Shown: positions 8,858-17,619 of the stretch, piece after piece
Layout: each line of letters begins with the position of its first letter
Position numbering within the stretch: the first letter of the stretch is position 1
Source of the DNA: Candidatus Manganitrophus morganii
GTDB taxonomy: Bacteria; Nitrospirota; Nitrospiria; SBBL01; Manganitrophaceae
DNA length: 64,000 nt
Assembly (NCBI GenBank): GCA_021651055.1
Contig: JAJHOH010000001.1
Span: 4,143,059-4,207,058 of the forward strand
Reading direction: 5' to 3'
Translations under genes and position numbers: made by a program
The notes under the pieces: model-generated
Seen by the model: the letters and a program-made list of their open reading frames with translations, nothing else
The model's database searches: none
What the model was told of the DNA's origin: nothing

Positions 8858-10138
8858 ATGGACATCGAACAAGAAAAACGGCACGAGCCGGAGTATATGA
8901 CCCCCATTTACCGGATGGCGGTGACGCAGTTTGACCAGGCGGCCGACCAGCTCAAGCTCGATCCGAACGTCCGGAAGCGTCTTGTGGTTCCGAAACGGGC
9001 GATCATGGTCTCCGTTCCGATTCGAATGGATGACTCACATATCGAAGTGTTTCACGGCTATCGGGTCCATCACGACAATACCCTCGGCCCTTCCAAAGGA
9101 GGGATTCGGTATCATCCTGAAGTGAATCTCGGCGAGGTCTGTGCGCTGGCGATGTGGATGACCTGGAAATGCGCATTGATGGGCCTTCCCTTCGGCGGCG
9201 CCAAGGGAGGAATCAGCTGCGATCCAAACGCCTTTTCGCGAAACGAGCTGCAGCGGCTGACCCGGCGATATACCGCGGAGATCATCCAGTTCATCGGGCC
9301 GGATGTGGATGTCCCCGCCCCGGATGTCGGCACCAACGAGCAGGTGATGGCCTGGATGATGGATACCTACAGCCAGTTCAAAGGCTACTCCATCCCGGAA
9401 ATCGTCACCGGCAAGCCGATCGTCATCGGCGGCTCCCTCGGGCGGATCGAAGCGACCGGCCGCGGCGTGGTCTACTGCATCATGGAGGCGTTTAATCATC
9501 TCGGAACGAGACCGGAAGGGAAAAAGATCGTTGTTCAGGGGTTTGGGAATGTCGGATCGAACGTCGCGAAGGTCCTTCATCAAGAAGGGTGTCAGATTAT
9601 TGCCGTCAGCGATGTCCGCTCCGGTGTTTACAATCCGAAGGGGCTCGATATCCCGGCCCTGCTTCAATATCTCTCGCACAGCCGGTTTATCGAGGGATTT
9701 CCCGGCGGAGAGCCGATCACGAACCGCGCGTTGCTGGAGCTCCCCTGTGATGTCCTGGTGCCGGCCGCCCTTTCGGGCCAGATCACGGAGGAGAACGCCG
9801 GGCGGATTTCATGCACCATTCTGGCGGAGGCGGCGAATGGGCCGACGACCCCCGCGGCCGATCTCATCCTTCAAGATCGAGGAATCTTTTTGATCCCCGA
9901 CATCCTGGCCAATGCCGGCGGGGTGACGGTCTCTTACTTCGAATGGGTACAGGATCTTCAGAACTTTTTCTGGAAGGAAAAAGAGATCAACGAAAAGCTG
10001 CGGGAGATCATGTCGAGCGCCTTCAACGCGGTTTTAACCCTCGCTCAAGAAGAAAAGGTCAGTATGCGAATGGCGGCGCTGATGCTCGCCATCCGTAAAA
10101 TCGCCAGCGCCAAGCTGGCGCGCGGCGTTTTCCCCTGA
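8858..10138 (+). CDS. Glu/Leu/Phe/Val dehydrogenase (glutamate dehydrogenase)
   Basis: A 426-residue protein of the right length for hexameric NAD(P)-dependent glutamate dehydrogenase. Visible motifs are PSKGGIRYHP, MTWKCALMGLPFGGAKGGI with the catalytic Lys region, GPDVDVPAPDVGTNEQVMAW, and the nucleotide-binding GFGNVGSNVAKVLHQEG, followed by ILAEAANGPTTPAAD and NAGGVTVSYFEWVQ. It should interconvert glutamate and 2-oxoglutarate plus ammonium in the cytoplasm. Leucine or phenylalanine as substrate is less likely, but sequence alone does not exclude it. The Shine-Dalgarno is weak (AACAGG just before the ATG), so it may be cotranscribed with the CBS gene. Confidence 0.9.
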   Translation: MDIEQEKRHEPEYMTPIYRMAVTQFDQAADQLKLDPNVRKRLVVPKRAIMVSVPIRMDDSHIEVFHGYRVHHDNTLGPSKGGIRYHPEVNLGEVCALAMWMTWKCALMGLPFGGAKGGISCDPNAFSRNELQRLTRRYTAEIIQFIGPDVDVPAPDVGTNEQVMAWMMDTYSQFKGYSIPEIVTGKPIVIGGSLGRIEATGRGVVYCIMEAFNHLGTRPEGKKIVVQGFGNVGSNVAKVLHQEGCQIIAVSDVRSGVYNPKGLDIPALLQYLSHSRFIEGFPGGEPITNRALLELPCDVLVPAALSGQITEENAGRISCTILAEAANGPTTPAADLILQDRGIFLIPDILANAGGVTVSYFEWVQDLQNFFWKEKEINEKLREIMSSAFNAVLTLAQEEKVSMRMAALMLAIRKIASAKLARGVFP

Positions 10139-10153
10139 GCATTCCGTCGTGGG

Positions 10154-10501
10154 TCAATTCTGGAGTTTCTCCAAGCGTTTGATGTAAGCATAAAGGGCGG
10201 GGTTCTTCTTTTCCATATCGTGAAACTCCAGCCCGATGGCATATTGACCCGCTGCTTTAAGTGCAGTGGCCCAAACCACTTGACCGTAGAGCGATTCGTC
10301 GATCGCCTCCCCTTCTTCGGTCTTCACTGATATTTTCACGAGCAGCAGATCCCCCTTTTGGTAAGGACCTTTGACGTAAACCCCCATTCCATAGATCGAA
10401 ACATCACGAATCATCGCATCGACCGTTTTTTGAAGACCGTGCGGTGTGATGCGGGCCACAGTCAGGAGCGGAACCCGCTTCTGTTTTCTGCGATTCTCCA
10501 T
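10154..10501 (-). CDS. PilZ-domain protein
   Basis: A 115-residue single PilZ domain. The N-terminal Arg-rich ENRRKQKRVP fits the RxxxR c-di-GMP motif, followed by a beta barrel containing IRDVSIYGMGVYV (the D/NxSxxG motif) and GQYAIGLEF. Such stand-alone PilZ proteins act as c-di-GMP receptors acting on partners, often for motility or exopolysaccharide. It converges on the dehydrogenase gene with a 15-bp gap and has a divergent or unlinked neighbourhood otherwise. A second PilZ protein lies at 47979-48320. Confidence 0.85.
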   Translation of the reverse strand: MENRRKQKRVPLLTVARITPHGLQKTVDAMIRDVSIYGMGVYVKGPYQKGDLLLVKISVKTEEGEAIDESLYGQVVWATALKAAGQYAIGLEFHDMEKKNPALYAYIKRLEKLQN

Positions 10502-10534
10502 GTCCTCGTCTTAATGATGGGGTCAGGTTGTTTT

Positions 10535-11545
10535 CTATGTTAGATGGATGTGACCCAAGGATTCGGAGCGCAGGGTGCCGACCGAGGAAGATACCTCGGA
10601 ATGGGCGTGACAGCAAAAGAAGCTCTCGATCTCTGCGGGCGGATCGAAGATATAGTCGGTCGGTTCTTTGCGATGAATCCGTTTTGAGAATTGACGCAAT
10701 CTTTTTGCCTCGGCCAGGCGCTGACTCCCGATCGGATCATACCGATAGCAGATCGAGTCTTCCGGATGGTTCAAAACATTGACGATCAAGTTGAGACATT
10801 TTCGGTTGAGTGACTGGACATATTGCTGAGGAACATCCCAACGCGAGTTCCGCGAGACCAGAGAAACGGCCTGCTGGCGTTTCCCCAAGTCATACAGCTT
10901 GACGGCGTGGGTAAAGAGCTTTTTCTTCATATCGAATGAGACCAGGTCTTTTTTGACGATCTCCTGGACGAAGCGGTCGCTCTGATCGTTGGCCCCCGAG
11001 AGGATATCGAGGACCTGCTTCCAATATTTTTGATCGGCGAATTCGTCCGCGCGGAGCTCCCAATAAATATGGCCCAGTCGCGTGGTGGAAGAGGTCAGAT
11101 AGAGCTGGTTCGGAACGTAAACGTTATGGGCGATGATGTCGGCGGCCAGGTGAGCGATGTAGCCGCACGCGAACGACTGCAAACGGGGATCGTCCGCCTG
11201 TTGGAGAAGCCGCCGGGCGGTCGACCAGTTGTGGCAATGATCGGCATGATATTTGGAACCTTTGCCGATAAAGATATCGGCGCTGACGCAGCCGTATAAG
11301 AAATCTCGCGGGAAGGCGCGCAAAACCTGAACCAATGATCCGGTCAGCCATTGAAGATTTTGCAGGAGGGTCGATCCATGCATCATGTGCATGCCGACCC
11401 CCCAGGCATAGGCCGCCTCATCCGAGAAGAGCAAAACAACGAATGACAGAATCAGCGGCGTGATCCATCGTTTTCTCCGTCCGCTCGAACCTCTCCCTTC
11501 AGCGGTTTTCTTCCGCGTCGGTCCCCGCATATCGAAGTTCCTCAT
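10535..11545 (-). CDS. Zinc-dependent phospholipase C-like exported protein
   Basis: About 336 residues. A basic N-terminus, then a hydrophobic segment (ITPLILSFVVLLFSDEAAYA) that is probably a signal peptide. The mature part begins WGVGMHMMHG and contains FLYGCVSADIFIG, HADHCHNWS, FACGYIAHLAADIIAHNVYVP, a His/Asp-rich pattern typical of the zinc-dependent phospholipase C/S1-P1 nuclease superfamily; Trp at the mature N-terminus is a metal ligand in that fold. The C-terminal third is helical and not recognised. The ATG at 11545 overlaps the preceding gene's stop as ATGA with GGAAG 7 nt upstream, so it is coupled to the nucleotidyltransferase-like gene. The actual substrate is not known. Confidence 0.72.
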   Translation of the reverse strand: MRNFDMRGPTRKKTAEGRGSSGRRKRWITPLILSFVVLLFSDEAAYAWGVGMHMMHGSTLLQNLQWLTGSLVQVLRAFPRDFLYGCVSADIFIGKGSKYHADHCHNWSTARRLLQQADDPRLQSFACGYIAHLAADIIAHNVYVPNQLYLTSSTTRLGHIYWELRADEFADQKYWKQVLDILSGANDQSDRFVQEIVKKDLVSFDMKKKLFTHAVKLYDLGKRQQAVSLVSRNSRWDVPQQYVQSLNRKCLNLIVNVLNHPEDSICYRYDPIGSQRLAEAKRLRQFSKRIHRKEPTDYIFDPPAEIESFFCCHAHSEVSSSVGTLRSESLGHIHLT

Positions 11546-12525
11546 CCGCATGCTTCCGTTCGAAACGGACAAGCGCCCCCTTCTTGTCCTTGATTAAACT
11601 TTGCGAAAAATTCACGCCATTCTCGAAAGCGCGTGGAGAGGGTTCGATAACTGGCCTCGTCGTCGATATCCAAGGCAGCGCTGCCGATATTTGTTTCGAC
11701 CACTTTGAAGCGGGTTCCCAGGAAGCGGCTTATTTCCCGCTCCACTTTGGAAAGAGCAAGGGACCGGCGGAATAGTGCGGCCAGTCCGGAACGGTTGGAT
11801 TGCGCGAGGGAAACGGCCGCTTGAGCCAACAGGTAAGATTTCAATACGCTCGGCCATCCCGGCCGTTTTAAAATTTCGAGCATAATCCGGATTCGATTTC
11901 CGAGGTATTTCTGGTAACGATGATCATAGAGTTGTTGAATGTCCCGCCCCGCTCCGATGCGAAGCGGACGGGCCAGATGGAGATTATTCAGCCGATAGGC
12001 CTGCGTGCGTGTGTAGACGTAGGCCATCTTCATCCCAGGCTGGTCTGCTTTCGGATAGAAGGGGGTCAGCGCTTCTTCCGGTGTGACGCCGAGACAGTAA
12101 TCCGATTCTTCCATATCCGCTTTGGAAATGAATTCCCGAATTTCAGCGGGCGTGATCAGAGGAATATCGGCGGGAAGGAAGAGGCCGGGCGGATCGCCGT
12201 GGTTCAGCCGATGAACGTCCATGCCGTCTTGATAACCTGGCAGGGAACGGCTGTAGGCGGCCAGGATATTCTCGATGAGACTGTTCTTTTGTTCAAGGAC
12301 TTCGATTTTCTTGAAGAAGAGCGTATAGGGAAGGGCTTGTTCGATCTCTTCCATCATCTTTTTTTGGGGACCGATGAGATAGATACGGTCGATTTCAGCC
12401 ACTTCATCCAAGGCTTTGAGAACATGAATGAAGAGAGGATATCCCTCCAATTTAAGGAGAGCTTTGTTCGTTCCCAGGATCTGGTGGCTTGCCCCGCGGT
12501 CGCCCGCTAAAACAAATGCGTCCAT
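11542..12525 (-). CDS. MobA-like NTP transferase-domain protein
   Basis: A 327-residue protein starting FVLAGDRGA and GTNKALLKLEGYPLFIHVLKAL, the nucleotide-binding start of the sugar/MobA nucleotidyltransferase fold, and FLPADIPLITPAEIREF with the metal-binding Asp. The usual LAGGxG loop is LAGDRG here, so nucleotide binding or activity may differ. The C-terminal about 130 residues are helical and unrecognised. GGATGGAAA precedes the ATG. It is cotranscribed with the phospholipase C-like gene (4-bp overlap). A role in making or modifying a phospho-head group would fit the neighbouring cardiolipin-synthase-like gene, but that is inference. Confidence 0.75.
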   Translation of the reverse strand: MDAFVLAGDRGASHQILGTNKALLKLEGYPLFIHVLKALDEVAEIDRIYLIGPQKKMMEEIEQALPYTLFFKKIEVLEQKNSLIENILAAYSRSLPGYQDGMDVHRLNHGDPPGLFLPADIPLITPAEIREFISKADMEESDYCLGVTPEEALTPFYPKADQPGMKMAYVYTRTQAYRLNNLHLARPLRIGAGRDIQQLYDHRYQKYLGNRIRIMLEILKRPGWPSVLKSYLLAQAAVSLAQSNRSGLAALFRRSLALSKVEREISRFLGTRFKVVETNIGSAALDIDDEASYRTLSTRFREWREFFAKFNQGQEGGACPFRTEACG

Positions 12526-12552
12526 TTTCCATCCGTTGCGTCGTTGGAAAGT

Positions 12553-12581
12553 ATCTTAACATAGTCGCATGGGTTTGTCGA
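12553..12581 (-). promoter_or_regulatory. Promoter for the nucleotidyltransferase-like gene
   Basis: Minus-strand TCGACA and TAAGAT with a 17-bp spacer, 28 bp upstream of the ATG. The -10 lies in the block GACTATGTTAAGATA, which is nearly repeated in front of the divergent gene (see 12556-12634). Confidence 0.5.
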
Positions 12582-12634
12582 TTTGGTTCATCTCTATGAA
12601 ATGAAAGCTTAAATTGAGGTTGTTGACTATGTTA
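12556..12634. repeat. Inverted repeat joining two divergent promoters
   Basis: TTAACATAGTC (12556-12566) and GACTATGTTAA (12624-12634) are a perfect 11-bp inverted repeat, one copy in each divergent promoter. It could be a shared operator or just a shared -10 context. A TAAAAT at 12633-12638 lies only 5 nt before the phospholipase D-type start codon. Confidence 0.5.
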
Positions 12635-12643
12635 AAATAAGGC

Positions 12644-13801
12644 ATGCAGAAATTATCCACCTTCCTCAAATCGAGACCCCGCGCCTGGATTTCCGGGAAC
12701 AAAGTTCAGATTCTCAAAGACGGTTCCGAAATCTTTCCGGAGATGCTCAAAGCAATCAAAGAGGCCGAGGAAACGATCCATCTGGAGACCTACATCTTCC
12801 GGAGCGATCGTGTCGGATGGCGATTTGCGGAAGCCCTTTCCGAAAAAGCACGAGAAGGGGTCTACGTCCAACTTATTTATGACTCTCTCGGCTCACTGAC
12901 CACCGACCCAGCGCTCTTCCGTTTTATGGAAGAGGCGGGAGTGGAACTCTTCGAGTATCACCCGATTGCTCCATGGAAATGGGGGTGGAACCTAAAGTGG
13001 AACTTGAAGCGGCGCGATCATCGAAAAATCTTGGTGGTGGACGGCCGCTGCGGTTTCGTCGGGGGGATCAACATCGGAGAAGAATACGCCGATCCTGCGG
13101 AAGGGGGCGGAGGGTGGCGCGACACCCATTTGAAGCTGGAAGGGCCGGCGGTTTTAAAACTCCAACAGATCTTTCTCACGACCTGGTTTAAGAACAAAAA
13201 AAGGCGCCTGAAACCCGATACAACTTACTATCCGGAAGTCTCTTCCTCGGGGAGGCTGGGGGTATCGATTGTTGCATCGAACGGTCTTCGAGGCCGAAAT
13301 CAGATCAAGAAGGCCTATCTCAGGGCGATCCTTCGCGCCAGAAAAAGAGTCTGCATCACCAACTCTTACTTCGTCCCCCCGCATTGGTTTTTGACCGCTC
13401 TGAAGAAAGCCTGTCGAAGGGGGGTCGAGGTGATGATCCTCGTCCCCAAGCGGTCCGATGTCCGGATCATCGATTATGCCACCCGCGCCCTCTATAGCCG
13501 GCTTCTGAAATGGGGGGTCCGTATTTTTGAGTGGGAAGGACCGGTCTTGCACGCCAAGACGGCGGTCGTCGACGGGCGATGGAGCACCATCGGTTCGTCC
13601 AACATCGATCAGCTCAGCTTCTTCTACAATCTTGAAGTGAACGTGGTGGTACTCGGCGCTACTTTTGGCGACAAAATGGAGGGGATGTTTTGGGACGATT
13701 TGAAGTGCTCGCGTGAGATCCGCGCCACGGAATGGACCCGCCGGAATTGGCTCCAGCGTCTCTTGGAGAATACGTTTTATTATATCGTCGGATGGATCTG
13801 A
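12644..13801 (+). CDS. Phospholipase D-family cardiolipin synthase-like enzyme
   Basis: A 385-residue protein with the two HKD catalytic motifs of the phospholipase D superfamily: DHRKILVVDGRCGFVGGIN (about residues 126-144) and LHAKTAVVDGRWSTIGSSN (about 305-323), preceded by VQILKDGSEIFPEMLKAI and ETIHLETYIFRSDRVG. This layout matches ClsB-type cardiolipin synthases that lack the N-terminal membrane helices of ClsA; it likely transfers phosphatidyl groups at the inner membrane. The start is weakly supported: there is no Shine-Dalgarno, and a -10-like TAAAAT ends 5 nt before the ATG, so the mRNA may be leaderless. It converges with the GAF-ANTAR gene. Confidence 0.88.
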   Translation: MQKLSTFLKSRPRAWISGNKVQILKDGSEIFPEMLKAIKEAEETIHLETYIFRSDRVGWRFAEALSEKAREGVYVQLIYDSLGSLTTDPALFRFMEEAGVELFEYHPIAPWKWGWNLKWNLKRRDHRKILVVDGRCGFVGGINIGEEYADPAEGGGGWRDTHLKLEGPAVLKLQQIFLTTWFKNKKRRLKPDTTYYPEVSSSGRLGVSIVASNGLRGRNQIKKAYLRAILRARKRVCITNSYFVPPHWFLTALKKACRRGVEVMILVPKRSDVRIIDYATRALYSRLLKWGVRIFEWEGPVLHAKTAVVDGRWSTIGSSNIDQLSFFYNLEVNVVVLGATFGDKMEGMFWDDLKCSREIRATEWTRRNWLQRLLENTFYYIVGWI

Positions 13802-13833
13802 TCGGTGCGGATTGGGGGGTGGAAGCCCGGCGA

Positions 13834-15105
13834 TTATCCCTTCTTGATCTCTGATGCTAAGATAATCGCCTCGGCGATTTCCCGCATCGTCTTCCGGGTG
13901 TTCATGCTTTGACGTTGAATCAGCCGGAACGATTCCTCCTCCGAGATCTTTCCCTGCTTCATCAAGATCCCCTTCGCTCGTTCCACCGCTTTGCGGGTCT
14001 CCAGCGCCTCTTGCATGGCGGACGACTGCTGGACGAGGGTCGTATTCTCGATGGCGACCGCCGCCTGATTGGCCACCGTCTGGAGGATGTTGATCTCCTC
14101 CGGGGTAAAGTGGTGCTCTTTGGAGGTGTAGCTGTTGATCACCCCGATCACCCGATCTTTGATCATCATCGGGACCGACAGGAGAGAGAAAAGCCCTTCT
14201 TTTTTCGCCAACTCCGGAAATCGGAAGTGAGGATCGCCCGTGACATCGAGAACCGTGATCGGCCGGCGCTCCTTCACCACCCGGCCGGAGACGCTCTCCC
14301 CGATCTTCACGTTCGCTTTTTGCCGATACTCTTCGCTCAGGCTTTGCGTCGCAACGATCTTCAACTCCCCTTTCTGCTCGTCGAGGAACATGATCGAGCA
14401 GATCTTCGAATTCATCATCCCCGCGGTCATCGTCACGATCAAATTGAGAATCTCTTCAAGGTATCGATTGGAGGCGATCATCGTGCTCATCCGGGAGAGG
14501 GTATCGATCTGCATCGCCTTCCTTTTCATCTCTTCATAGAGCCGCGCGTTTTCGATCGCGCTGCCGACCTGATGACCGATCGTGGTCAACAGGGCGATCT
14601 CCCCGTCCGAATGATAGTGAGGCTTTTTGTGTTGAACGTTGATCACGCCGATGATCTCCCCTTTGCTGATCACCGGCACCGAGAGGAAGGCGTGGTAGCG
14701 ATCTTCGGGGAGATTATGGAACAGCGCAAAACGAGGATCCTCCGACGCGTCTTTGGCGATGGCGACCATCTTTTTTTCTTTGGCCACCCAGCCGGTGATC
14801 CCCTCCCCCAGTTCCAAGCGGATCCGGCCGATCAGCTTCGGATGGGGATTTTTGGATGCGCGAAGGGTCAGCTCCTTTTGGGTTTCATCGAGGAGATAAA
14901 GAAGGCAGGCGTCGGCCTGCGTGATTTCGACGACCATTTCGACGATTTCCTTAAGGACGACCTCGAGCTCCAGGTTTGAGCTGATCTGCTCCGTGATGCG
15001 ATGAAGCACCCCGAGCTCTCGTGTCTTTTGCTCCAGGGCCCCTTTCGTCGCGGACCCTTTTTTCGTCGAAACGGTTTTCTGCGTGCGTGTCGGCATTGCG
15101 AACAT
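13834..15105 (-). CDS. GAF-GAF-ANTAR regulator (putative antiterminator)
   Basis: A 423-residue cytoplasmic regulator. Two GAF sensor domains (about residues 45-195 and 215-365: LGEGITGWVAKEKKMVAI, FLSVPVISKGEIIGVINVQ; IGESVSGRVVKERRPITV, LLSVPMMIKDRVIGVINSY) are joined to a C-terminal ANTAR RNA-binding domain (KAVERAKGILMKQGKISEEE and RQSMNTRKTMREIAEAII). ANTAR proteins prevent termination by binding dual hairpins in nascent RNA. There is no receiver domain, so the signal should be a small ligand, redox state or light at the GAF domains. AAAGGAG lies 5 nt before the first ATG; a second ATG 3 codons later is possible. The target transcript is not evident. Confidence 0.88.
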   Translation of the reverse strand: MFAMPTRTQKTVSTKKGSATKGALEQKTRELGVLHRITEQISSNLELEVVLKEIVEMVVEITQADACLLYLLDETQKELTLRASKNPHPKLIGRIRLELGEGITGWVAKEKKMVAIAKDASEDPRFALFHNLPEDRYHAFLSVPVISKGEIIGVINVQHKKPHYHSDGEIALLTTIGHQVGSAIENARLYEEMKRKAMQIDTLSRMSTMIASNRYLEEILNLIVTMTAGMMNSKICSIMFLDEQKGELKIVATQSLSEEYRQKANVKIGESVSGRVVKERRPITVLDVTGDPHFRFPELAKKEGLFSLLSVPMMIKDRVIGVINSYTSKEHHFTPEEINILQTVANQAAVAIENTTLVQQSSAMQEALETRKAVERAKGILMKQGKISEEESFRLIQRQSMNTRKTMREIAEAIILASEIKKG

Positions 15106-15129
15106 CCTTCTCCTTTGAACAGGCGGAGA

Positions 15130-15158
15130 AATATAGCATAATTTAAGTGGTACGGCAA
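15130..15158 (-). promoter_or_regulatory. Promoter for the GAF-ANTAR gene
   Basis: Minus-strand TTGCCG and TATATT with a 17-bp spacer, 25 bp upstream of the start codon. Confidence 0.6.
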
Positions 15159-15293
15159 TAAATTAAAGAGATCGAGGGTTTTGCGGGACGATCCATCCAT
15201 GATCCGCGCTTGTTAAAGCCGGAACAAACTGTTCGATTTGAACGGTTGTTTCAGCCTTTTCTCATCATTTCGGGATAGCCCTCTATAGGATTT

Positions 15294-16166
15294 TCACTTC
15301 TTCTCTCCGGTCACGCCGAACACCTTGATCAGCGCGGCGTAGTCTTCTTCTCCGAAATTCCTCCGCTGCGCTTCTTGAAAGAGACCGTCCAGGAGGCGCG
15401 AGATGGGCGCCTCGAATTCCTTTCGTTCCGATTCTTCCACCGCCAGGTGAACATCCTTGGCCATGTGCTTCAACGAAAAGAGCGGCTCGAAGTTTTCCTT
15501 CAGGACCGCTTCTCCTTTCAGTCGCAATAAGGGAGAAGCGAGCGCGCCGGAGGTCAAGACCTCCAGGATCGCTTCTCCGGAGAGGCCGCCCCGTTTTCCC
15601 AGGGTAAATCCTTCGAAGAAGGTCGCCATCGCCCCGGCCATCGACAAATTGTTGACCAGCTTCATCAACGATCCTTGCCCGATCGCTCCCATATGAACGA
15701 TCTTTTTCGACATCGGCTGCAGGACCGGCCGGGCCCGTTCCAGGACCGTTGCGTCTCCTCCGACCATCAGGAGGAGCTCGCCGGCGGCGGCCGCCGGTTT
15801 GCTCCCGGTCATCGGCGCGTCGAGAAAGGCGACGCCCCGCTCGGCGCATGCGGCGCCGAGCTTTTTGGAGGTTTCCGGGGAGACGGTCGTCATATCGATG
15901 TAGAGGCTCCCTTTCTTCAATCCCTCCAGCAGGCCCCCTTTGAGGACCACCTGTTCAACAGAAGCCGGATCAGCCAGCATGGTGATCGCCGTGTCGGCCT
16001 CGGCTGCCGCTTCTTTCGGTGAGGTCGCCTCTTTGGCGCCCATCTTTTTCAGCCCTTCGGCCTTTCCCGGTGTTCGGTTCCAGACGGTCAGTTCGAACCC
16101 GGCACGAATCAGACGCTCGGCCATCCGGCTCCCCATGATCCCCAATCCCAGAAATGCAATCTTCAT
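15294..16166 (-). CDS. NAD(P)-binding 3-hydroxyisobutyrate dehydrogenase-family reductase
   Basis: A 290-residue beta-hydroxyacid dehydrogenase. The Rossmann motif is MKIAFLGLGIMGSRMAERLI at the N-terminus, then TVWNRTPGKAEGL, the substrate-loop FLDAPMTGSKPAAAAGEL, and the catalytic Lys in GQGSLMKLVNNL. These match the GLYR1/succinic-semialdehyde or 3-hydroxyisobutyrate dehydrogenase family; the GS-K-PAA type loop is closer to glyoxylate/succinic-semialdehyde reductases. GGAGG lies 6 nt before the ATG. It is divergent from the zinc alcohol dehydrogenase gene. Confidence 0.87.
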   Translation of the reverse strand: MKIAFLGLGIMGSRMAERLIRAGFELTVWNRTPGKAEGLKKMGAKEATSPKEAAAEADTAITMLADPASVEQVVLKGGLLEGLKKGSLYIDMTTVSPETSKKLGAACAERGVAFLDAPMTGSKPAAAAGELLLMVGGDATVLERARPVLQPMSKKIVHMGAIGQGSLMKLVNNLSMAGAMATFFEGFTLGKRGGLSGEAILEVLTSGALASPLLRLKGEAVLKENFEPLFSLKHMAKDVHLAVEESERKEFEAPISRLLDGLFQEAQRRNFGEEDYAALIKVFGVTGEKK

Positions 16167-16187
16167 CGGTTCCTCCTTGTCGAACCA

Positions 16188-16216
16188 TCTATATCAGATC
16201 GAAAATCGGATGACAA
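16188..16216 (-). promoter_or_regulatory. Promoter for the hydroxyacid dehydrogenase gene
   Basis: Minus-strand TTGTCA and TATAGA with a 17-bp spacer, 22 bp upstream of the ATG. Confidence 0.55.
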
Positions 16217-16272
16217 TCCCAATTTCTAACGTGTTGGCGCCTCGCTCGATCGGATTAATCTTATGAGTGAAA

Positions 16273-16301
16273 TAGACAGCGCTCGGAAGAAAGGCTATTC
16301 T
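16273..16301 (+). promoter_or_regulatory. Promoter for the zinc alcohol dehydrogenase gene
   Basis: TAGACA and TATTCT with a 17-bp spacer, 77 bp upstream of the ATG at 16379. Confidence 0.45.
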
Positions 16302-16378
16302 GTCGATGAAGATCATCGATCCGGGTGAGGGAGAAGACGGCCCGGTCCAACGAGTCCGTAATGAGATAAGGAGGTCCT

Positions 16379-17602
16379 ATGAAAGCGGTTGTGTTTCACG
16401 GTGTGGGTGATATTCGATACGAAGAGGTTCCCGATCCGCGGATTGAGAAGCCGAACGATGCCGTCGTCCGTATTGTCGCAAGCGCCATCTGCGGGACCGA
16501 CCTTCATATGATCCGGGGGACGATGCCGGGGATGAAACCGGGAACGATCTTGGGACATGAAGGGGTTGGAATCATCGAGGAGCTGGGACCCGATGTCCGC
16601 AATTTCAGCGTCGGCGACCGGGTCATTATCCCCTCCACGATCTCTTGCGGCTACTGTTCCTACTGTCGGGACGGATATACCTCTCAGTGCGACAACGCCA
16701 ATCCCAACGGCCCGCTGGCCGGAACCGCTTTCTTCGGCGGTCCCGCGCAGACCGGCCCGATCAACGGGCTCCAGGCGGAACGGGCCCGCATTCCCTTCGC
16801 CAATTCGACGCTGGTTCTCGCGCCGGAAGGGCTGACCGATGATGAAGCGATTCTACTTTCGGACATCTTCCCGACCGGCTACTTCGGCGCCCGGCTGGCG
16901 GAGATCGGTCCGGGAGATGCGGTCGCCGTTTTCGGCTGCGGTCCGGTCGGACAGTTCGCCATTGCGAGCGCCAATCTCCACGATGCGGGGATGGTTTTCG
17001 CCATCGACACGATTCCCTCCCGTCTGGAGATGGCGCGGGCGCAAGGTGCGATTCCGATCGATTACAATCAGGAAGATCCGGTCCAAGCGATTCGGAGGCT
17101 CACCGGCGGAATCGGAGTGGACCGCGCCATCGATGCCGTCGGCGTCGACGCCTCCCGGCCGCATCAGGGACCGGCGGCGGAGCAACTCAAACAGAGGGAG
17201 CAGCAATTCCGGCAGGAGCGCCAGGAGATCGCGCAGCAGACGCAGCCGCAGGGAGACAACTGGCATCCGGGCGACGCGCCTTCGATCGCTTCGGTCTGGG
17301 CGGTCGACGCGCTGGCGAAGGCGGGAACCCTTTCGATCATCGGCGTCTATCCGGAGAGCGATCGATTTTTCCCGATCGGGAAGGCGATGAACAAGAACCT
17401 GACCCTCAACATGGGGAATTGCAACCATCGAAAGTATATCCCCATATTGATCGAGATGATTATGACCGGCGTGATCGATCCGACCGAAGTCCTCACACAG
17501 CATGAATCGTTCGATGCGGCGCTCGATGCCTACAAAGCCTTCGATAAACGGGAGCCCGGTTGGATCAAGGTAAAGCTGGAACCGGCGGAGGTCGCGTCAT
17601 AA
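16379..17602 (+). CDS. Zinc-dependent alcohol dehydrogenase (formaldehyde dehydrogenase-like)
   Basis: A 407-residue medium-chain dehydrogenase. The catalytic zinc region is CGTDLHMIRG and GHEGVGIIEELG, the structural zinc site is CGYCSYCRDGYTSQC (four Cys), and the NAD-binding motif is VFGCGPVGQFAIASA followed by FAIDTIPSRLEMARAQGA. It is about 50 residues longer than standard because of a Gln/Glu/Arg-rich insert (roughly residues 262-305, containing EQLKQREQQFRQERQEI) after the GVDRAIDAVG stretch, a feature seen in long-chain glutathione-independent formaldehyde dehydrogenase relatives. AAGGAGG precedes the ATG. The substrate is uncertain. The next gene follows within 17 bp. Confidence 0.87.
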   Translation: MKAVVFHGVGDIRYEEVPDPRIEKPNDAVVRIVASAICGTDLHMIRGTMPGMKPGTILGHEGVGIIEELGPDVRNFSVGDRVIIPSTISCGYCSYCRDGYTSQCDNANPNGPLAGTAFFGGPAQTGPINGLQAERARIPFANSTLVLAPEGLTDDEAILLSDIFPTGYFGARLAEIGPGDAVAVFGCGPVGQFAIASANLHDAGMVFAIDTIPSRLEMARAQGAIPIDYNQEDPVQAIRRLTGGIGVDRAIDAVGVDASRPHQGPAAEQLKQREQQFRQERQEIAQQTQPQGDNWHPGDAPSIASVWAVDALAKAGTLSIIGVYPESDRFFPIGKAMNKNLTLNMGNCNHRKYIPILIEMIMTGVIDPTEVLTQHESFDAALDAYKAFDKREPGWIKVKLEPAEVAS

Positions 17603-17619
17603 CAAAGGTTGCGGAAATC

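Noticed and set aside
13909..14979. Plus-strand open frame of 356 codons
   Set aside because: Antisense of the GAF-ANTAR gene without coding features.
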